A DNA stretch of 64,000 nucleotides from Anaerolentibacter hominis (GTDB lineage Bacteria; Bacillota; Clostridia; Lachnospirales; Lachnospiraceae): the NCBI RefSeq assembly GCF_032380675.1, contig NZ_JAWDIX010000002.1, forward strand, positions 310,001 to 374,000, written 5' to 3'. Of the stretch, positions 1 to 9,589 are shown piece by piece. The notes beneath the pieces are model-generated. The model did no database searches. It had not been told where the DNA came from and was given only the letters and a program-made list of their open reading frames with translations. Within the stretch, counting starts at the first letter, position 1; every line of letters begins with the position of its first letter. The position numbers were made by a program, and so were the translations under genes.

Positions 1-1001
1 TGAACACTCTTCAGATCGGCGGTGTGGTTAAGCTGGCCAAGAAAATTATTTTCGGCACCTGTATTTTTGAGGGTACTGGCGCGGTTTTGCTTGCTGCCCG
101 ATTTATCCCGGAACTGGGCTTCGCAAGAGGGCTTTATTATGGTGTGTTCCATTCTATTTCCGCGTTCTGCAATGCGGGATTTGATCTGATGGGACGTTTT
201 TCTCCATATTCTTCTCTGACAAGATATTACGACGACTGGATCGTCAATCTTACGATTATGGGACTGATCGTAATCGGCGGTATTGGTTTTATTGTCTGGG
301 ACGATATCTCCAAGAACAAATTGAATATCAAGAAGTATCATCTACATACGAAGATTGTGCTGGTTACAACGGCCAGTCTGATTGTAGGAGGTGCGGTACT
401 ATTTTACTTGTTTGAGCGCAATAACCTGATGTCCGATATGTCCGTGAGCGGGAAGGTGCTTTCTTCCCTGTTCAGCTCCGTGACGCCGAGAACGGCGGGT
501 TTTAACACGCTGGATACGGCGGCATTGACAGACAGCAGTAAATTGCTTAGTATGATATTGATGTTCATCGGCGGCAGCCCCGGTTCAACCGCGGGCGGTA
601 TCAAGACGACGACGATTATTGTTCTGGCTGTATTCCTGCGTTCTACTTTGAAACGAAGCTATGGCTGCAATATTTTCGGACGGCGTTTTGAGGATGAGGC
701 AATCAAGAGGGCCAGTGCTATTTTCTGTATCAATCTGGGCCTGTCTCTGATTGCGGCGCTTGTGATAACATCCATCCAGGGGATTCCGCTGACCGACGTG
801 CTGTTTGAGGTCTTTTCCGCGATCGGCACGGTGGGTATGTCTACCGGAATCACGAGGGATCTGACGGTGGTTTCGCAGATTGTAATCATACTTTTGATGT
901 ATTCCGGAAGAATCGGCAGTCTGTCCTTTGCCCTGTCCTTTACCGACAGGAAAAAGGTGCCCCATATTCAGCAGCCGGAGGAGAAGATTACAGTAGGTTA
1001 A
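1..1001 (+). CDS. TrkH/KtrB-type K+ transporter, membrane subunit (5' partial)
   Basis: Potassium-translocating membrane subunit of a Trk/Ktr system. The reading frame is open to the left window edge, so the N-terminal part is missing. The visible 330 residues carry two family signatures: GGSPGSTAGGIKTTT, a pore-loop/selectivity-filter segment followed by the conserved I-K-T, and GMSTGITRDLT, the last pore loop. Alternating hydrophobic stretches fit the M-P-M repeats of the superfamily. The gene 140 bp downstream encodes the cytosolic RCK partner, so the pair probably forms one complex. Ktr is more likely than Trk because the RCK partner is a short single-unit protein. Family assignment is firm; the Trk/Ktr distinction is inference. 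Confidence 0.9.
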   Translation, partial: NTLQIGGVVKLAKKIIFGTCIFEGTGAVLLAARFIPELGFARGLYYGVFHSISAFCNAGFDLMGRFSPYSSLTRYYDDWIVNLTIMGLIVIGGIGFIVWDDISKNKLNIKKYHLHTKIVLVTTASLIVGGAVLFYLFERNNLMSDMSVSGKVLSSLFSSVTPRTAGFNTLDTAALTDSSKLLSMILMFIGGSPGSTAGGIKTTTIIVLAVFLRSTLKRSYGCNIFGRRFEDEAIKRASAIFCINLGLSLIAALVITSIQGIPLTDVLFEVFSAIGTVGMSTGITRDLTVVSQIVIILLMYSGRIGSLSFALSFTDRKKVPHIQQPEEKITVG

Positions 1002-1142
1002 ATAAGCGTTTGCTTCCAGATAATAGTTGAAAGAAATATAGGTTGAGAAGGAGAGATGCATACTGCCCGTCTTTCAACGTAATCAAAGGTACAAACCGGG
1101 CAGATTTGGCGGGAGTGTTCCTGCGAGTGCATAAGAATAGAC

Positions 1143-1793
1143 ATGAAATCAATGTTGATTATAGGCATGGGCCAGTTTGGGCACCATTTGTGCAGTAAGC
1201 TGGTATCTTTGGGAAATGAGGTTATGATTGTAGATATCCGGGAGGAAATGATCGAGGATCTTGTCCCCTATGTGACAAGTGCCAAGATTGGTGACTGTAC
1301 GAATGTGGATGTCTTGAAGAGTCTGGGTATCGGCAATTTTGATGAGATATTTGTCTGCATCGGAACGAATTTCCAGAGCAGCCTGGAGATAACAAGCCTG
1401 GTGAAAGAGCTGGGCGGCAAGCGGGTGATCAGCAAGGCAAACCGGGATATCCATGCCAAGTTCCTGCTGCGCAACGGAGCGGATGAGGTGGTTTATCCGG
1501 ACCGGGATGTGGCGGAGAAGATTGCGGTGCGATACAGCGCCAACCACGTCTATGATTATATAGAAGTGTCCGATGACTTCTCCATCTATGAGATCAGGCC
1601 GATGCCGGGCTGGATCGGTAAAAGTATCAAGGAACTGGACATCCGGGCCAAGTATCATGTGAGTGTGATGGCGACGAAGAAAGATGGGAATGTCAATGCG
1701 TTGCCGCCGGCAGAATATATTCTGCGGGAGGATGAGCATCTGATGGTGATCGGCAAAAAAGTGAATATTGACCGGCTGTTGAAATCATTTTGA
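1143..1793 (+). CDS. ktrA: KtrA/TrkA-type RCK regulatory subunit of K+ uptake
   Basis: 216-residue cytosolic gating subunit that would form the regulatory ring under the TrkH/KtrB channel. The N-terminus has a Rossmann nucleotide-binding motif (GMGQFGHHL, about residues 7-15) and the acidic VDIRE end of the second strand, which gives an RCK_N domain to about residue 130. An RCK_C domain follows (about 135-216). The length matches single-unit KtrA rather than double-length TrkA. The ATG lacks a strong ribosome binding site. It follows the membrane-subunit gene on the same strand, and a hairpin after it may end the unit. Confidence 0.92.
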   Translation: MKSMLIIGMGQFGHHLCSKLVSLGNEVMIVDIREEMIEDLVPYVTSAKIGDCTNVDVLKSLGIGNFDEIFVCIGTNFQSSLEITSLVKELGGKRVISKANRDIHAKFLLRNGADEVVYPDRDVAEKIAVRYSANHVYDYIEVSDDFSIYEIRPMPGWIGKSIKELDIRAKYHVSVMATKKDGNVNALPPAEYILREDEHLMVIGKKVNIDRLLKSF

Positions 1794-1849
1794 CAGAGGT
1801 CTGTTTCCTGGTTTATACTGAATTTAGTGCAGTATGGAAATAGAAAGAG

Positions 1850-1887
1850 AAATAACGCGGAATGCTGCTGGCATTTACGCGTTATTT
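1850..1887 (+). terminator. Hairpin after ktrA, possible terminator
   Basis: AAATAACGCG and CGCGTTATTT are perfect inverted arms around an inner ATGC/GCAT pair. The T run is short and interrupted, so termination strength is uncertain. Confidence 0.5.
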
Positions 1888-1915
1888 GCTTATATAAGAA
1901 AAGGAGGGTATCAGT

Positions 1916-2887
1916 ATGAAATTAGCAATTCTGGGAGCCGGAGGGATTGCCCGCCTGATGGCTTATACCACGTCAAGGATGGAATCGGTTGAATGCTATG
2001 CGGTAGCGGCCAGAGATTACGGCAGGGCCGAGGCATTTGCCAAAGAATTCAGGTTTGAGAAAGCATATGGCTCTTATCTGGAAATGGTAGAGGACCCGGA
2101 GGTAGAGCTGGTTTACATCGCCACGCCCCATTCCCATCACTTTGAGCACGCGAAGCTCTGTTTGGAGCATGGCAAACACGTGCTGTGTGAGAAGGCATTT
2201 ACCTCTAATGCGGGAGAAGCGGAGAAAATCTTCGCCCTGGCAAAGGAAAAGAAGCTTCTGATCACCGAGGCCATCTGGACCAGATATATGCCCATGCGCC
2301 AGATTTTAAATGACGTGCTGGAGAGCGGCATCATCGGGAAACCGGCCGTGCTGACTGCCAACCTGGGTTACATAAATTACAATAAACCAAGGCTCGCACA
2401 GCCGGAGCTGGCAGGAGGCGCCCTGCTGGATATGGGAATCTACCCTCTTAATTTTGCGATAATGGCATTCGGAGATAAGATTAAGAACATCACATCCTCC
2501 GCAGTGATTACGGAAAAAGGCGTTGACGGCCAGAACAGCATCACTCTTACCTATGAGGACGGCAGAATTGCTGTGCTTTACAGCAGCTGCTACGGTCTGT
2601 CTGACCGCAGAGGCGTGATCAGCGGAGATAAGGGCTTTATCGAGGTCCAGAATATCAACAACAGTGAAGCGATCCGGGTCTATAATCTGGACCGGGAGCT
2701 GATTCAGGAAATTCCTGCCCCGGAGCAGATCAGCGGCTATGAGTATGAGGTGGAGGCCTGTATCGAAGCGATTCAAAACGGCGATCTGGAATGTCCCCAG
2801 ATGCCTCATGCCGAGACCATCCGCATGTTAAAGCTGATGGATGGCCTGCGGGCGGAGTGGGGTGTGGTATACCCATGGGAGAAATAG
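1916..2887 (+). CDS. Gfo/Idh/MocA family NAD(P)-dependent oxidoreductase
   Basis: 323-residue dehydrogenase with an N-terminal Rossmann fold (ILGAGGIARLM, residues 4-14) and the family's EKP-like motif, here EKAFT near residue 92, so the usual proline is alanine. The C-terminal half has the family's alpha/beta substrate domain, with GGALLDMGIYPL where the family's conserved GG..D.G...D segment lies. Members oxidise or reduce sugars, inositols or trans-dihydrodiols; the substrate cannot be read from sequence. The start has a strong AAGGAGGG site. It stands alone between two hairpins, so it is probably a single-gene unit. Confidence 0.88.
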   Translation: MKLAILGAGGIARLMAYTTSRMESVECYAVAARDYGRAEAFAKEFRFEKAYGSYLEMVEDPEVELVYIATPHSHHFEHAKLCLEHGKHVLCEKAFTSNAGEAEKIFALAKEKKLLITEAIWTRYMPMRQILNDVLESGIIGKPAVLTANLGYINYNKPRLAQPELAGGALLDMGIYPLNFAIMAFGDKIKNITSSAVITEKGVDGQNSITLTYEDGRIAVLYSSCYGLSDRRGVISGDKGFIEVQNINNSEAIRVYNLDRELIQEIPAPEQISGYEYEVEACIEAIQNGDLECPQMPHAETIRMLKLMDGLRAEWGVVYPWEK

Positions 2888-2930
2888 AAAATACAGCGAT
2901 GCGGTGAACCTTGTTACGGGGAGCTGCATC

Positions 2931-2966
2931 AAAAACGCCGCCATTGTCTCCAATGGCGGCGTTTTT
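2931..2966. terminator. Bidirectional intrinsic terminator
   Basis: Perfect hairpin of AAAAACGCCGCCATTG and its complement around TCT, flanked by A and T runs. It serves the oxidoreductase on the plus strand and the convergent antiporter on the minus strand. Confidence 0.9.
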
Positions 2967-2977
2967 GTCAGCCTCAC

Positions 2978-4573
2978 TCAGGCGGAGTGAATAACCAGGG
3001 TGTCGTCTCTCCGAATAATTGTGTCCCCGCCTGGCACAATTGCTTTGTCATTCCGGAGGATCATCACAACTAATTCCCCGGATTCAGAGGGAAATTCATG
3101 AAGCGGCCGGTCAGCCAGAGAGCTGCCGGCCGTTATTTTCTGTTCCCGCAGCTGCATCATCTGACTGCCGTGAAAGGAATAGGCGCTGATGACAGCGGTA
3201 TCACCGGGAACAAAACGGGTCTGGCCGTCGGGTATGATTCTGGTATCGTTTCTGATGATAAGAATAATCAGTGTTTCAGGAGGAAGGACGATGTCCTGCA
3301 GAGTTTTGCCTGCCCAGGCATGGCCCTTTGGCACCGTGACCTGGAAGCAGTGGAGATCGCCGGCCTCATCATAGTCACTGAATGTTTTCATGACGTCCGC
3401 CTCTGTGTCAGTCATAGTAAACTTCTTTGCCACGGCAGGAAGGAGAGAACCCTGCAGCGCAATGGAGAGAAGTACGATACAGAAGACAATATGAAACATA
3501 TCCTGACTCAGAGCCGCCGGATGGATGGCGGCCATGATAGCAAATACGATGGAGGCTGCGCCGCGGAGCCCGGAAAAACCAACTAACAGCTGCTGATTGC
3601 GTTTGCAGCGAAACGGGGAGAGTATTGCAGATACGGATAAGGGCCTTGCTATCAGGGTGAGGAATAAAAAGATAAGCAGGGCCGGTATAAGTATCTTCGG
3701 GATCTCGGAGGGGGTGGATAAAAGGCCCAGCAGGAAAAAGATCAGCATCTGCATCAGCCCGGTAATCCCATCGAAGAAGTTAACAAGGGACTTCTTATTG
3801 TGTATTTTGGTGTTGCCCAGCAAAATCCCGCACAGATAAACACTCAGGTATCCATTTCCGCCCAGCATGGAAGAAAAGGAATAGGTGAGCAGGGCGGTTC
3901 CTGTTACGAAGGCCATATCAAAGCCGGCGGTGGTGAACGTGACTTTTTCAAGGACGAAACGGGCCGCGGCTGCCATACCAAGCCCCACCAGGATGCCGAA
4001 GCCGAACTGGAATATAATCATGCGGAAAATGGACCCTGCCGTCACTTCACTGGTCATTATGGTGAGAACGATCATTGTGAGCATGTAGGAAGACGGATCA
4101 TTGCTTCCGCTTTCCAGCTCCAGCAGCGAATCGGTATGGTACTTTAACCCCATTTTCTTTGAACGGAGTATGGAGAATACGGACGCAGCGTCGGTGGAGC
4201 CGATCACTGATCCCAGAAGGAGGCTTTCCAGCCAGGAAAAGCCCAGAACAAGGTAGCAGAAAATACCGGTAAGAAAAGCGGTCAATACTACACCGATGGT
4301 AGAGAGCAGGAACGCCTTTAAGGCGACCGGCCGGGCTGTCTTCCAGTTAGTGCCGAACCCGCCATAGAACATGATAAAGATCAGAGCGATGGAACAGATC
4401 TGTTCGGCAAATTGAAAGTTTTCAAAGTGAATCTTCAAAATGCCGTCTGTACCGAATAACATTCCCAGAAGAATAAAAGCCAGCAGCATGGGAATCCCGA
4501 TTTTATCCGATAATTTGTTGAGAAATACGCAGAGGAGGACGATGGCCGCTGCGGTCAGTAAATATAAATTCAT
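2978..4573 (-). CDS. CPA1-type K+(or Na+)/H+ antiporter with two RCK_C domains
   Basis: 531-residue membrane antiporter. About 12 hydrophobic segments fill residues 1-390, including the exchanger signature GLRGAASIVFAIMA. The soluble tail carries two TrkA_C/RCK_C-like modules (about 410-465 and 475-531), each with the pattern of a short beta strand, I-x-R-N-D and GDT. This layout matches NhaP2/CvrA-type antiporters, which export K+ or Na+ in exchange for protons and are gated through the cytosolic tail. Next to a K+ uptake system it suggests a local cation-homeostasis group, but it is transcribed in the opposite direction. Ion specificity is inferred, not visible. Confidence 0.88.
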   Translation of the reverse strand: MNLYLLTAAAIVLLCVFLNKLSDKIGIPMLLAFILLGMLFGTDGILKIHFENFQFAEQICSIALIFIMFYGGFGTNWKTARPVALKAFLLSTIGVVLTAFLTGIFCYLVLGFSWLESLLLGSVIGSTDAASVFSILRSKKMGLKYHTDSLLELESGSNDPSSYMLTMIVLTIMTSEVTAGSIFRMIIFQFGFGILVGLGMAAAARFVLEKVTFTTAGFDMAFVTGTALLTYSFSSMLGGNGYLSVYLCGILLGNTKIHNKKSLVNFFDGITGLMQMLIFFLLGLLSTPSEIPKILIPALLIFLFLTLIARPLSVSAILSPFRCKRNQQLLVGFSGLRGAASIVFAIMAAIHPAALSQDMFHIVFCIVLLSIALQGSLLPAVAKKFTMTDTEADVMKTFSDYDEAGDLHCFQVTVPKGHAWAGKTLQDIVLPPETLIILIIRNDTRIIPDGQTRFVPGDTAVISAYSFHGSQMMQLREQKITAGSSLADRPLHEFPSESGELVVMILRNDKAIVPGGDTIIRRDDTLVIHSA

Positions 4574-4929
4574 ATAGCTCCCCCTGTTTTCATTCTGTAT
4601 GCAAATTACTTTCTTTTAGTATATCGTGACCTTAAGAGCGGCGCAACCGGATTATCTGTAAGAAGGATCGTCAAAGGTTTAACGAGCGGCGGCGGGTATT
4701 CTGTGAATCTCCGGTATATATTTACGGGTAATCCCTGCTGATTGCGGAAAAGATTGATTATTTTTTGACAATATGAACAAGCGGAGGCGTCAGTTGTTTT
4801 GAAAAATATACAATATTTACAAAGATTCGGTTGACAAGCGGGTCTGATAATAAGAAAATAGAAATAGGGTACTCCGGCAATGTGGAGTTCCGATAAAAAA
4901 GGAAAGATTTAGTTCGGGAGGTAAACGAA
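4574..4929. promoter_or_regulatory. Intergenic control region upstream of the mmsA-like gene
   Basis: AT-rich 356-bp spacer between divergent genes. A TTGACA box at 4831-4836 lies 17 bp before GAAAAT (4854-4859), a plausible but weak -10. A small ACTCC/GGAGT hairpin follows in the leader (about 4870-4888), and an AGTTCGGGAGG ribosome binding site precedes the start at 4930. I see no riboswitch that I recognise. Confidence 0.45.
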
Positions 4930-6390
4930 ATGGCAGAACCGCGGATTTTGAAAAATTATATTAACGGCGAATGGGTAGAAAGCAAGGCAACACAGTTTGA
5001 GGATGTTATAAATCCGGCAACAAAGGAAGTAATCTGCAGATGTCCGCTTTCCACCAGGGAAGAACTGGACTATGCGGCTGAAGCTGCACAGAAGGCATTT
5101 GAGAGCTGGAAGAAGGTGCCGATTCCAAGACGTGCGCGTTTTATGTTCCGTCTCAGCCAGCTGCTGGAAGAAAACAGAGAAGAGCTGGCTCAGCTGGTTA
5201 CACTGGAGAACGGCAAGGCGCTCAGCGAGTCCAGAGGCGAGGTACAGAGAGGTATCGAGAATACGGAAGTGGCGGGAAGCGCTTCTGTTCTGATGATGGG
5301 GGATTCTCTCTCCACAATTGCTACAAATGTTGAGGGAACCAGCTATCGTTATCCGGTGGGCGTTGTGGGAGGAATCGTTCCTTTCAACTTCCCGATGATG
5401 GTTCCGTTCTGGATGTTCCCGATGGCAATCACGGTGGGCAATACCTTTATTTTGAAACCGTCTGAGAAAGCGCCTCTGTGTACGGAGAAGGTCGTATCCT
5501 TAATTGAGCAGGCCGGTATCCCCAAGGGTGTGTTCAATGTTGTTTACGGTGCCCACGATGTGGTAAACGGCATCTGTGAGAACCCATATATTAAGGCTGT
5601 CTCCTTTGTTGGTTCCAAATCGGTTGGCGCCTATGTATATAAGAAAGCAACGGAAAACCTGAAGAGAGTTCAGTGTCTGACCGGCGCCAAGAATCATACT
5701 ATCGTTCTGAAAGATACCGATATTGATGAGACTATCACCAATATTCTGGGCGCGGCTTACGGTTCTGCCGGAGAGCGCTGCATGGCCTGTGCGGTTCTGT
5801 GTATCGAGGACGCAATTTATGATGAGTTCATGGAGAGATTCGTTCAGAGATCCAAAGAAGTGAAGATGGGCAACGGCCTGGATGACGGAGTTTTCCTCGG
5901 GCCGGTTGTACGTGAGGAGAATCTGAAACGTACGGTTTCCTATATTGAAAAGGGAATTGCGGAAGGTGCCACACTGGTGCTGGACGGCCGTGAGAGAATG
6001 GATGATAAAGGCTACTTTATCGGGCCTACTATTTTTGCAGATGTAACCACGGATATGACAATCTGGAAAGACGAGATCTTTGCTCCGGTTGTGTGTGCAG
6101 TACGTGTGAAGAATGTGCAGGAGGGCGTTGCGCTGGCAAATCAGTCTGAATTTGCAAACGGTGCATGTATCTTTACTACAAATGCTAACGCGATCCGTTA
6201 TTTCCGTGAAAACGTGGACGCGGGTATGCTGGGTATTAACCTGGGCGTTCCTGCTCCGATGGCGATGTTCCCATTCTCCGGCTGGAAGTCCTCCTTCTAC
6301 GGTTCCATGCACTGCAACGGCAAGGACGGCGTGGATTTCTATACCCGCAGAAAAGTTGTTACCGCGCGGTATCCTGAGCCGGAAGAATAA
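4930..6390 (+). CDS. CoA-acylating methylmalonate-semialdehyde dehydrogenase-like aldehyde dehydrogenase
   Basis: 486-residue ALDH-superfamily enzyme close to MmsA/IolA in length and motifs. It has the VVGGIVPFNFPMM loop, the cofactor lysine segment ILKPSEKAP, FVGSKSVG in the Rossmann region, and the nucleophile in GERCMACAV (Cys284). MmsA enzymes turn (methyl)malonate semialdehyde plus CoA and NAD+ into propionyl- or acetyl-CoA and release CO2, as in inositol and valine breakdown. No iol or valine genes are nearby, so the physiological substrate is open. It is a single-gene unit with its own promoter region and terminator. Confidence 0.85.
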   Translation: MAEPRILKNYINGEWVESKATQFEDVINPATKEVICRCPLSTREELDYAAEAAQKAFESWKKVPIPRRARFMFRLSQLLEENREELAQLVTLENGKALSESRGEVQRGIENTEVAGSASVLMMGDSLSTIATNVEGTSYRYPVGVVGGIVPFNFPMMVPFWMFPMAITVGNTFILKPSEKAPLCTEKVVSLIEQAGIPKGVFNVVYGAHDVVNGICENPYIKAVSFVGSKSVGAYVYKKATENLKRVQCLTGAKNHTIVLKDTDIDETITNILGAAYGSAGERCMACAVLCIEDAIYDEFMERFVQRSKEVKMGNGLDDGVFLGPVVREENLKRTVSYIEKGIAEGATLVLDGRERMDDKGYFIGPTIFADVTTDMTIWKDEIFAPVVCAVRVKNVQEGVALANQSEFANGACIFTTNANAIRYFRENVDAGMLGINLGVPAPMAMFPFSGWKSSFYGSMHCNGKDGVDFYTRRKVVTARYPEPEE

Positions 6391-6418
6391 GAAGCGGCAA
6401 ATACATAAGGGAATGATA

Positions 6419-6452
6419 AAACGGGTGCGGCCAAAAGCCGCGCCCGTTTTTT
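6419..6452 (+). terminator. Intrinsic terminator of the mmsA-like gene
   Basis: GC-rich hairpin, ACGGGTGCGGC against GCCGCGCCCGT with an AAAA-type loop, followed by seven T. Confidence 0.9.
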
Positions 6453-6499
6453 TGTTTATATGTTTGGGTGTCAATACTTACCCAAATAATGCTGTATGT

Positions 6500-9400
6500 C
6501 TACTTCGGTACTGCCGGCCAGAATTTGTTTCGGACAGCCGTATACCACTTGCCGCTCATCTCTTTTTCACTGCCGTCATACATAGAGCTGTCAGAGTCGA
6601 AGCAATACCATTTATCAGTAATCTGCTTCCATCCGGTCATGGGTTTTCCGTTTTCATAGTATGACCAGCGGCCGGCGTCATTTTGTCCCCAGCCGTCTCC
6701 GCCGGAACGGTTGATGACCATTTCCGCAAACCGGTACAGCACGGCGGCGGCTTCGGCGCGGGTAACTTTGTCCCTGGGAGCAAACAGACGGCCGCTTTTG
6801 CTGCTCATCATACCTGCCTGCTGAATTGCCCGAACCGCGGTTTTCATACCGGCGGAGATGGCGGAAGCGTCTGTAAAGTCCATTGCCTCCCGAACACTGC
6901 TAAGAGTATACCCCAGCTTATCCGCATATTGATACATGATAATCGCCAGCTGTTCCCGGGTGACAGGGGTATCCGGGCCAAAGACTTTCCCGGTATGATT
7001 TACTATTCCGGCGGAGACAGCCCACTCCGCGTAAGGGGCATAACTGGCATCCGTTGGTACATCTGTGAACCGGCCGGAAAAAGGATAGTCAGCCGGGTCA
7101 ATGCCAGCCAGCCGGCCCAGCGCAGTTACGAGCCCGCTCTGTGTGAGAGTGCCGTCCGGACGGAACTTGGTGCTGCTGGTACCCTGGATCAAGCCGCGGC
7201 TTGCCGCAAAGTCAATATAGGCATTGGCCCAGTGATTCCTGGTGTCAGTAAATGCCGGAGCCGGACGATAGCCCACGCCGTAGAGGGAGAAATGCCCGGC
7301 GGAACCGGTTACATTTCCGCTGTTTCTGACATAGCCGGAGTGATTCAGCCATTCGACTCTGCCTTTACTGTCGCTGCGGACAAGGTACAAGCTGCCGGTT
7401 TGTTCCTTTCCGCCAGGCTCATAGGCCAGGCCCACAGTTACCTGGCCTTTCCCGAAGCTGTCCACGGTGGCTGTCCTGCCATCAGCTAGAGTGCAGGACA
7501 CGGTCAATTGATAGGCCGGACGGGAACCGACGGCAGACTTCATATCTCCGGTCAGAACGGTTTCTTTCACTGCTGAGAAGGTGAGGTCCCCGCTTGATTG
7601 AGCGGCGATCTCCTGCAGCGCGGCGAAATCAAAGGTCAGATCCATCACATCGGTGCTGAGGGTGAGATACTTCACCCTGGCCGTAACCAGCCGGTCAAGC
7701 GTTATCCGCTTCAAGAGAATGGAAAAACTGCTGTAGGAGCGGGAGGTTTCAGCATTCATCCATACGGCAATACCATTCTGCCCAGCCCTCGGATCTCTGA
7801 ACGCCTCAGCCAGAGCCGCCGCCGTACCTGCATCATCCGTCGTACCGGCTGCCGTACCCTTTTTCACGGTAAGAGGCAGCCCGACCAGGGCCTTCACAGG
7901 GATATCCGTTGTTTTGGGAGCCTGGGGAACGGCGACGAAATGATTGCCGCCGCTTGACGGCATTTGGACTTTAACAGTACAGGTGTCCGTCTTGCTTTTA
8001 TTCTGAAGCGAAGAAGCGGTTATGATTGCCGTGCCCTCCCCCCTGGCGGTTATTCTTCCGAATTGGTCCACCGTCGCTACCTTGCTGTCGCTGCTTTTCC
8101 AAAGGACAACGGGAACCGCGTTGCCGGGCTGCGGCTGGGGGGTCAGATTGACAGTCTTGCCGGGTTCCAGTTCCAGAATGTTCTGATAAAGAGTAAGAGA
8201 ATCGGTAGGACTGTACTCCTGTGTCTGCAGGCTGGCCCACTGGCCGGTATCATAGCCGGATGCATGTTGAGGGATATAGATAATTAAATTCCGTGTATTG
8301 CTGAACGCACCGGATTCCAATGGGGGCGCAGACGCGGATTCCATGATAACAGCGGTGAGAGAGGCACAATAGGCAAATGAATTGCTTTTAATACTGGTTA
8401 TAGTATCTGGAATGACGGCACCGATGAGACCTCCGCAGTTATAAAACGCAGATGCCTCAATCGTTGTCAAACCTTGCGGAAGAGTCACGTCGGTCAGGCT
8501 GGTACAGCTGTCAAATGCATAATCTCCAATAGCAGTCACTCCATCCGGGATGACAAAAGAACCTTGTTTTCCGGTGGGATAGAAACTTAGTGTTTGGCCG
8601 CTATTGCTGTACAGCACGCCATCTATGCTCTGATAGACTGTATTGCCTGGTTCAGCATTGATCTCAGTCAGGAGATAACAGTATTTAAACGCCTGATTAC
8701 CGATGGAAGTAACCGTTTTGGGGAGAGTCACGCTGGTCAGGTTCTCACAGCCGAAAAACGCCTGCGTCCCAATACTGGCTACACCGTCAGAGATGGTAAT
8801 ATTATTGAGACCGGTACAGGCTTGGAAGGTATAATTTCCAATAGAATTCACGGTTCCTGGTATGATTATGCTGCCGAGGCCGGTACAGCCGTAAAATGCG
8901 CTGTTTCCAATGGCAGTCACAGTATCTGGAATGGTTACACCGGTTAAAGCAGCGCAATATTGAAATGAGTTATTTGCAATGGTGGTTACGCCGCTGGGGA
9001 TAACAAAATCACCGGCTTTTCCATTTGGACAGATCACGAGTGTCCGACCATTGTCTTGGTACAGAACACCATCAATACTCTGAAAGGTGGAATTACCCGA
9101 TGGCAAATTGATCTGAGTCAGGCTGATACAACTGTTAAATGCATTGAACGCAACAATACGTACACTGCTTGGCAGGTCGACAGAGGCCAGGCTGGTGCAG
9201 TTTTGAAATGCACCGCTCCCGATGGCGTCCAGGCCATTCTCCAGCGTCAGGTTTGTCAGGCTGGTACAGCGACGGAAGGCATATTGATTAATTTCAGTCA
9301 CATTGCCCGGGATAGTGATACTGACCAAGCTGGTGCAGTCCTGAAAGGCGGAGCTGCCGATACTGCTCACTCCGCTGTCCAGTACAATAGAAACCACGGC

Positions 9401-9589
9401 GGCTTTATCTATGGAGGCATCATTGCGCCAGGCAGTTGTGGCTGCATTGGTCCTTATGGTCAATATACCGTTGTCGAAGGAATAATCCGCTGCCCCTTTC
9501 ACCGGCACTGGGGTCCCAAACTGCCCGGTCAGCAGCAGGATGATCAGCAGCAATGACAGGATGCCCCTCCATTTTCTTGTCTCTCTCAT
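6500..9589 (-). CDS. Secreted LRR (BspA-type) - Big2 - SLH surface protein
   Basis: 1029-residue cell-surface protein. The start at 9589 has a GAGGAGG site and gives a clean signal peptide (RKW, then SLLLIILLLTG). Residues about 40-460 are BspA-type leucine-rich repeats (units such as VTSIGNQAFKYC) in two blocks, each interrupted by a SIDGVLY...GRTL-type insert. A bacterial Ig-like Big2 domain follows (about 480-560), then a domain of unknown function, three S-layer homology modules (about 795-970) that would bind the cell wall, and a C-terminal segment like cell-wall-binding repeats (GKPMTGWKQITDKWYCF). The protein probably serves adhesion or host contact. Its ATG overlaps the stop of the receiver-like gene as ATGA, so the two are likely translationally coupled. 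Confidence 0.88.
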   Translation of the reverse strand: MRETRKWRGILSLLLIILLLTGQFGTPVPVKGAADYSFDNGILTIRTNAATTAWRNDASIDKAAVVSIVLDSGVSSIGSSAFQDCTSLVSITIPGNVTEINQYAFRRCTSLTNLTLENGLDAIGSGAFQNCTSLASVDLPSSVRIVAFNAFNSCISLTQINLPSGNSTFQSIDGVLYQDNGRTLVICPNGKAGDFVIPSGVTTIANNSFQYCAALTGVTIPDTVTAIGNSAFYGCTGLGSIIIPGTVNSIGNYTFQACTGLNNITISDGVASIGTQAFFGCENLTSVTLPKTVTSIGNQAFKYCYLLTEINAEPGNTVYQSIDGVLYSNSGQTLSFYPTGKQGSFVIPDGVTAIGDYAFDSCTSLTDVTLPQGLTTIEASAFYNCGGLIGAVIPDTITSIKSNSFAYCASLTAVIMESASAPPLESGAFSNTRNLIIYIPQHASGYDTGQWASLQTQEYSPTDSLTLYQNILELEPGKTVNLTPQPQPGNAVPVVLWKSSDSKVATVDQFGRITARGEGTAIITASSLQNKSKTDTCTVKVQMPSSGGNHFVAVPQAPKTTDIPVKALVGLPLTVKKGTAAGTTDDAGTAAALAEAFRDPRAGQNGIAVWMNAETSRSYSSFSILLKRITLDRLVTARVKYLTLSTDVMDLTFDFAALQEIAAQSSGDLTFSAVKETVLTGDMKSAVGSRPAYQLTVSCTLADGRTATVDSFGKGQVTVGLAYEPGGKEQTGSLYLVRSDSKGRVEWLNHSGYVRNSGNVTGSAGHFSLYGVGYRPAPAFTDTRNHWANAYIDFAASRGLIQGTSSTKFRPDGTLTQSGLVTALGRLAGIDPADYPFSGRFTDVPTDASYAPYAEWAVSAGIVNHTGKVFGPDTPVTREQLAIIMYQYADKLGYTLSSVREAMDFTDASAISAGMKTAVRAIQQAGMMSSKSGRLFAPRDKVTRAEAAAVLYRFAEMVINRSGGDGWGQNDAGRWSYYENGKPMTGWKQITDKWYCFDSDSSMYDGSEKEMSGKWYTAVRNKFWPAVPK

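Noticed and set aside
585..1061. Minus-strand ORF of 158 codons opposite the K+ transporter
   Set aside because: Shadow of a real gene: no ribosome binding site, no recognisable domain, and the plus-strand frame is clearly coding.
5500..6474. Minus-strand ORF of 324 codons opposite the aldehyde dehydrogenase
   Set aside because: Long only because of codon bias in the opposing gene; composition is not protein-like and there is no start site.
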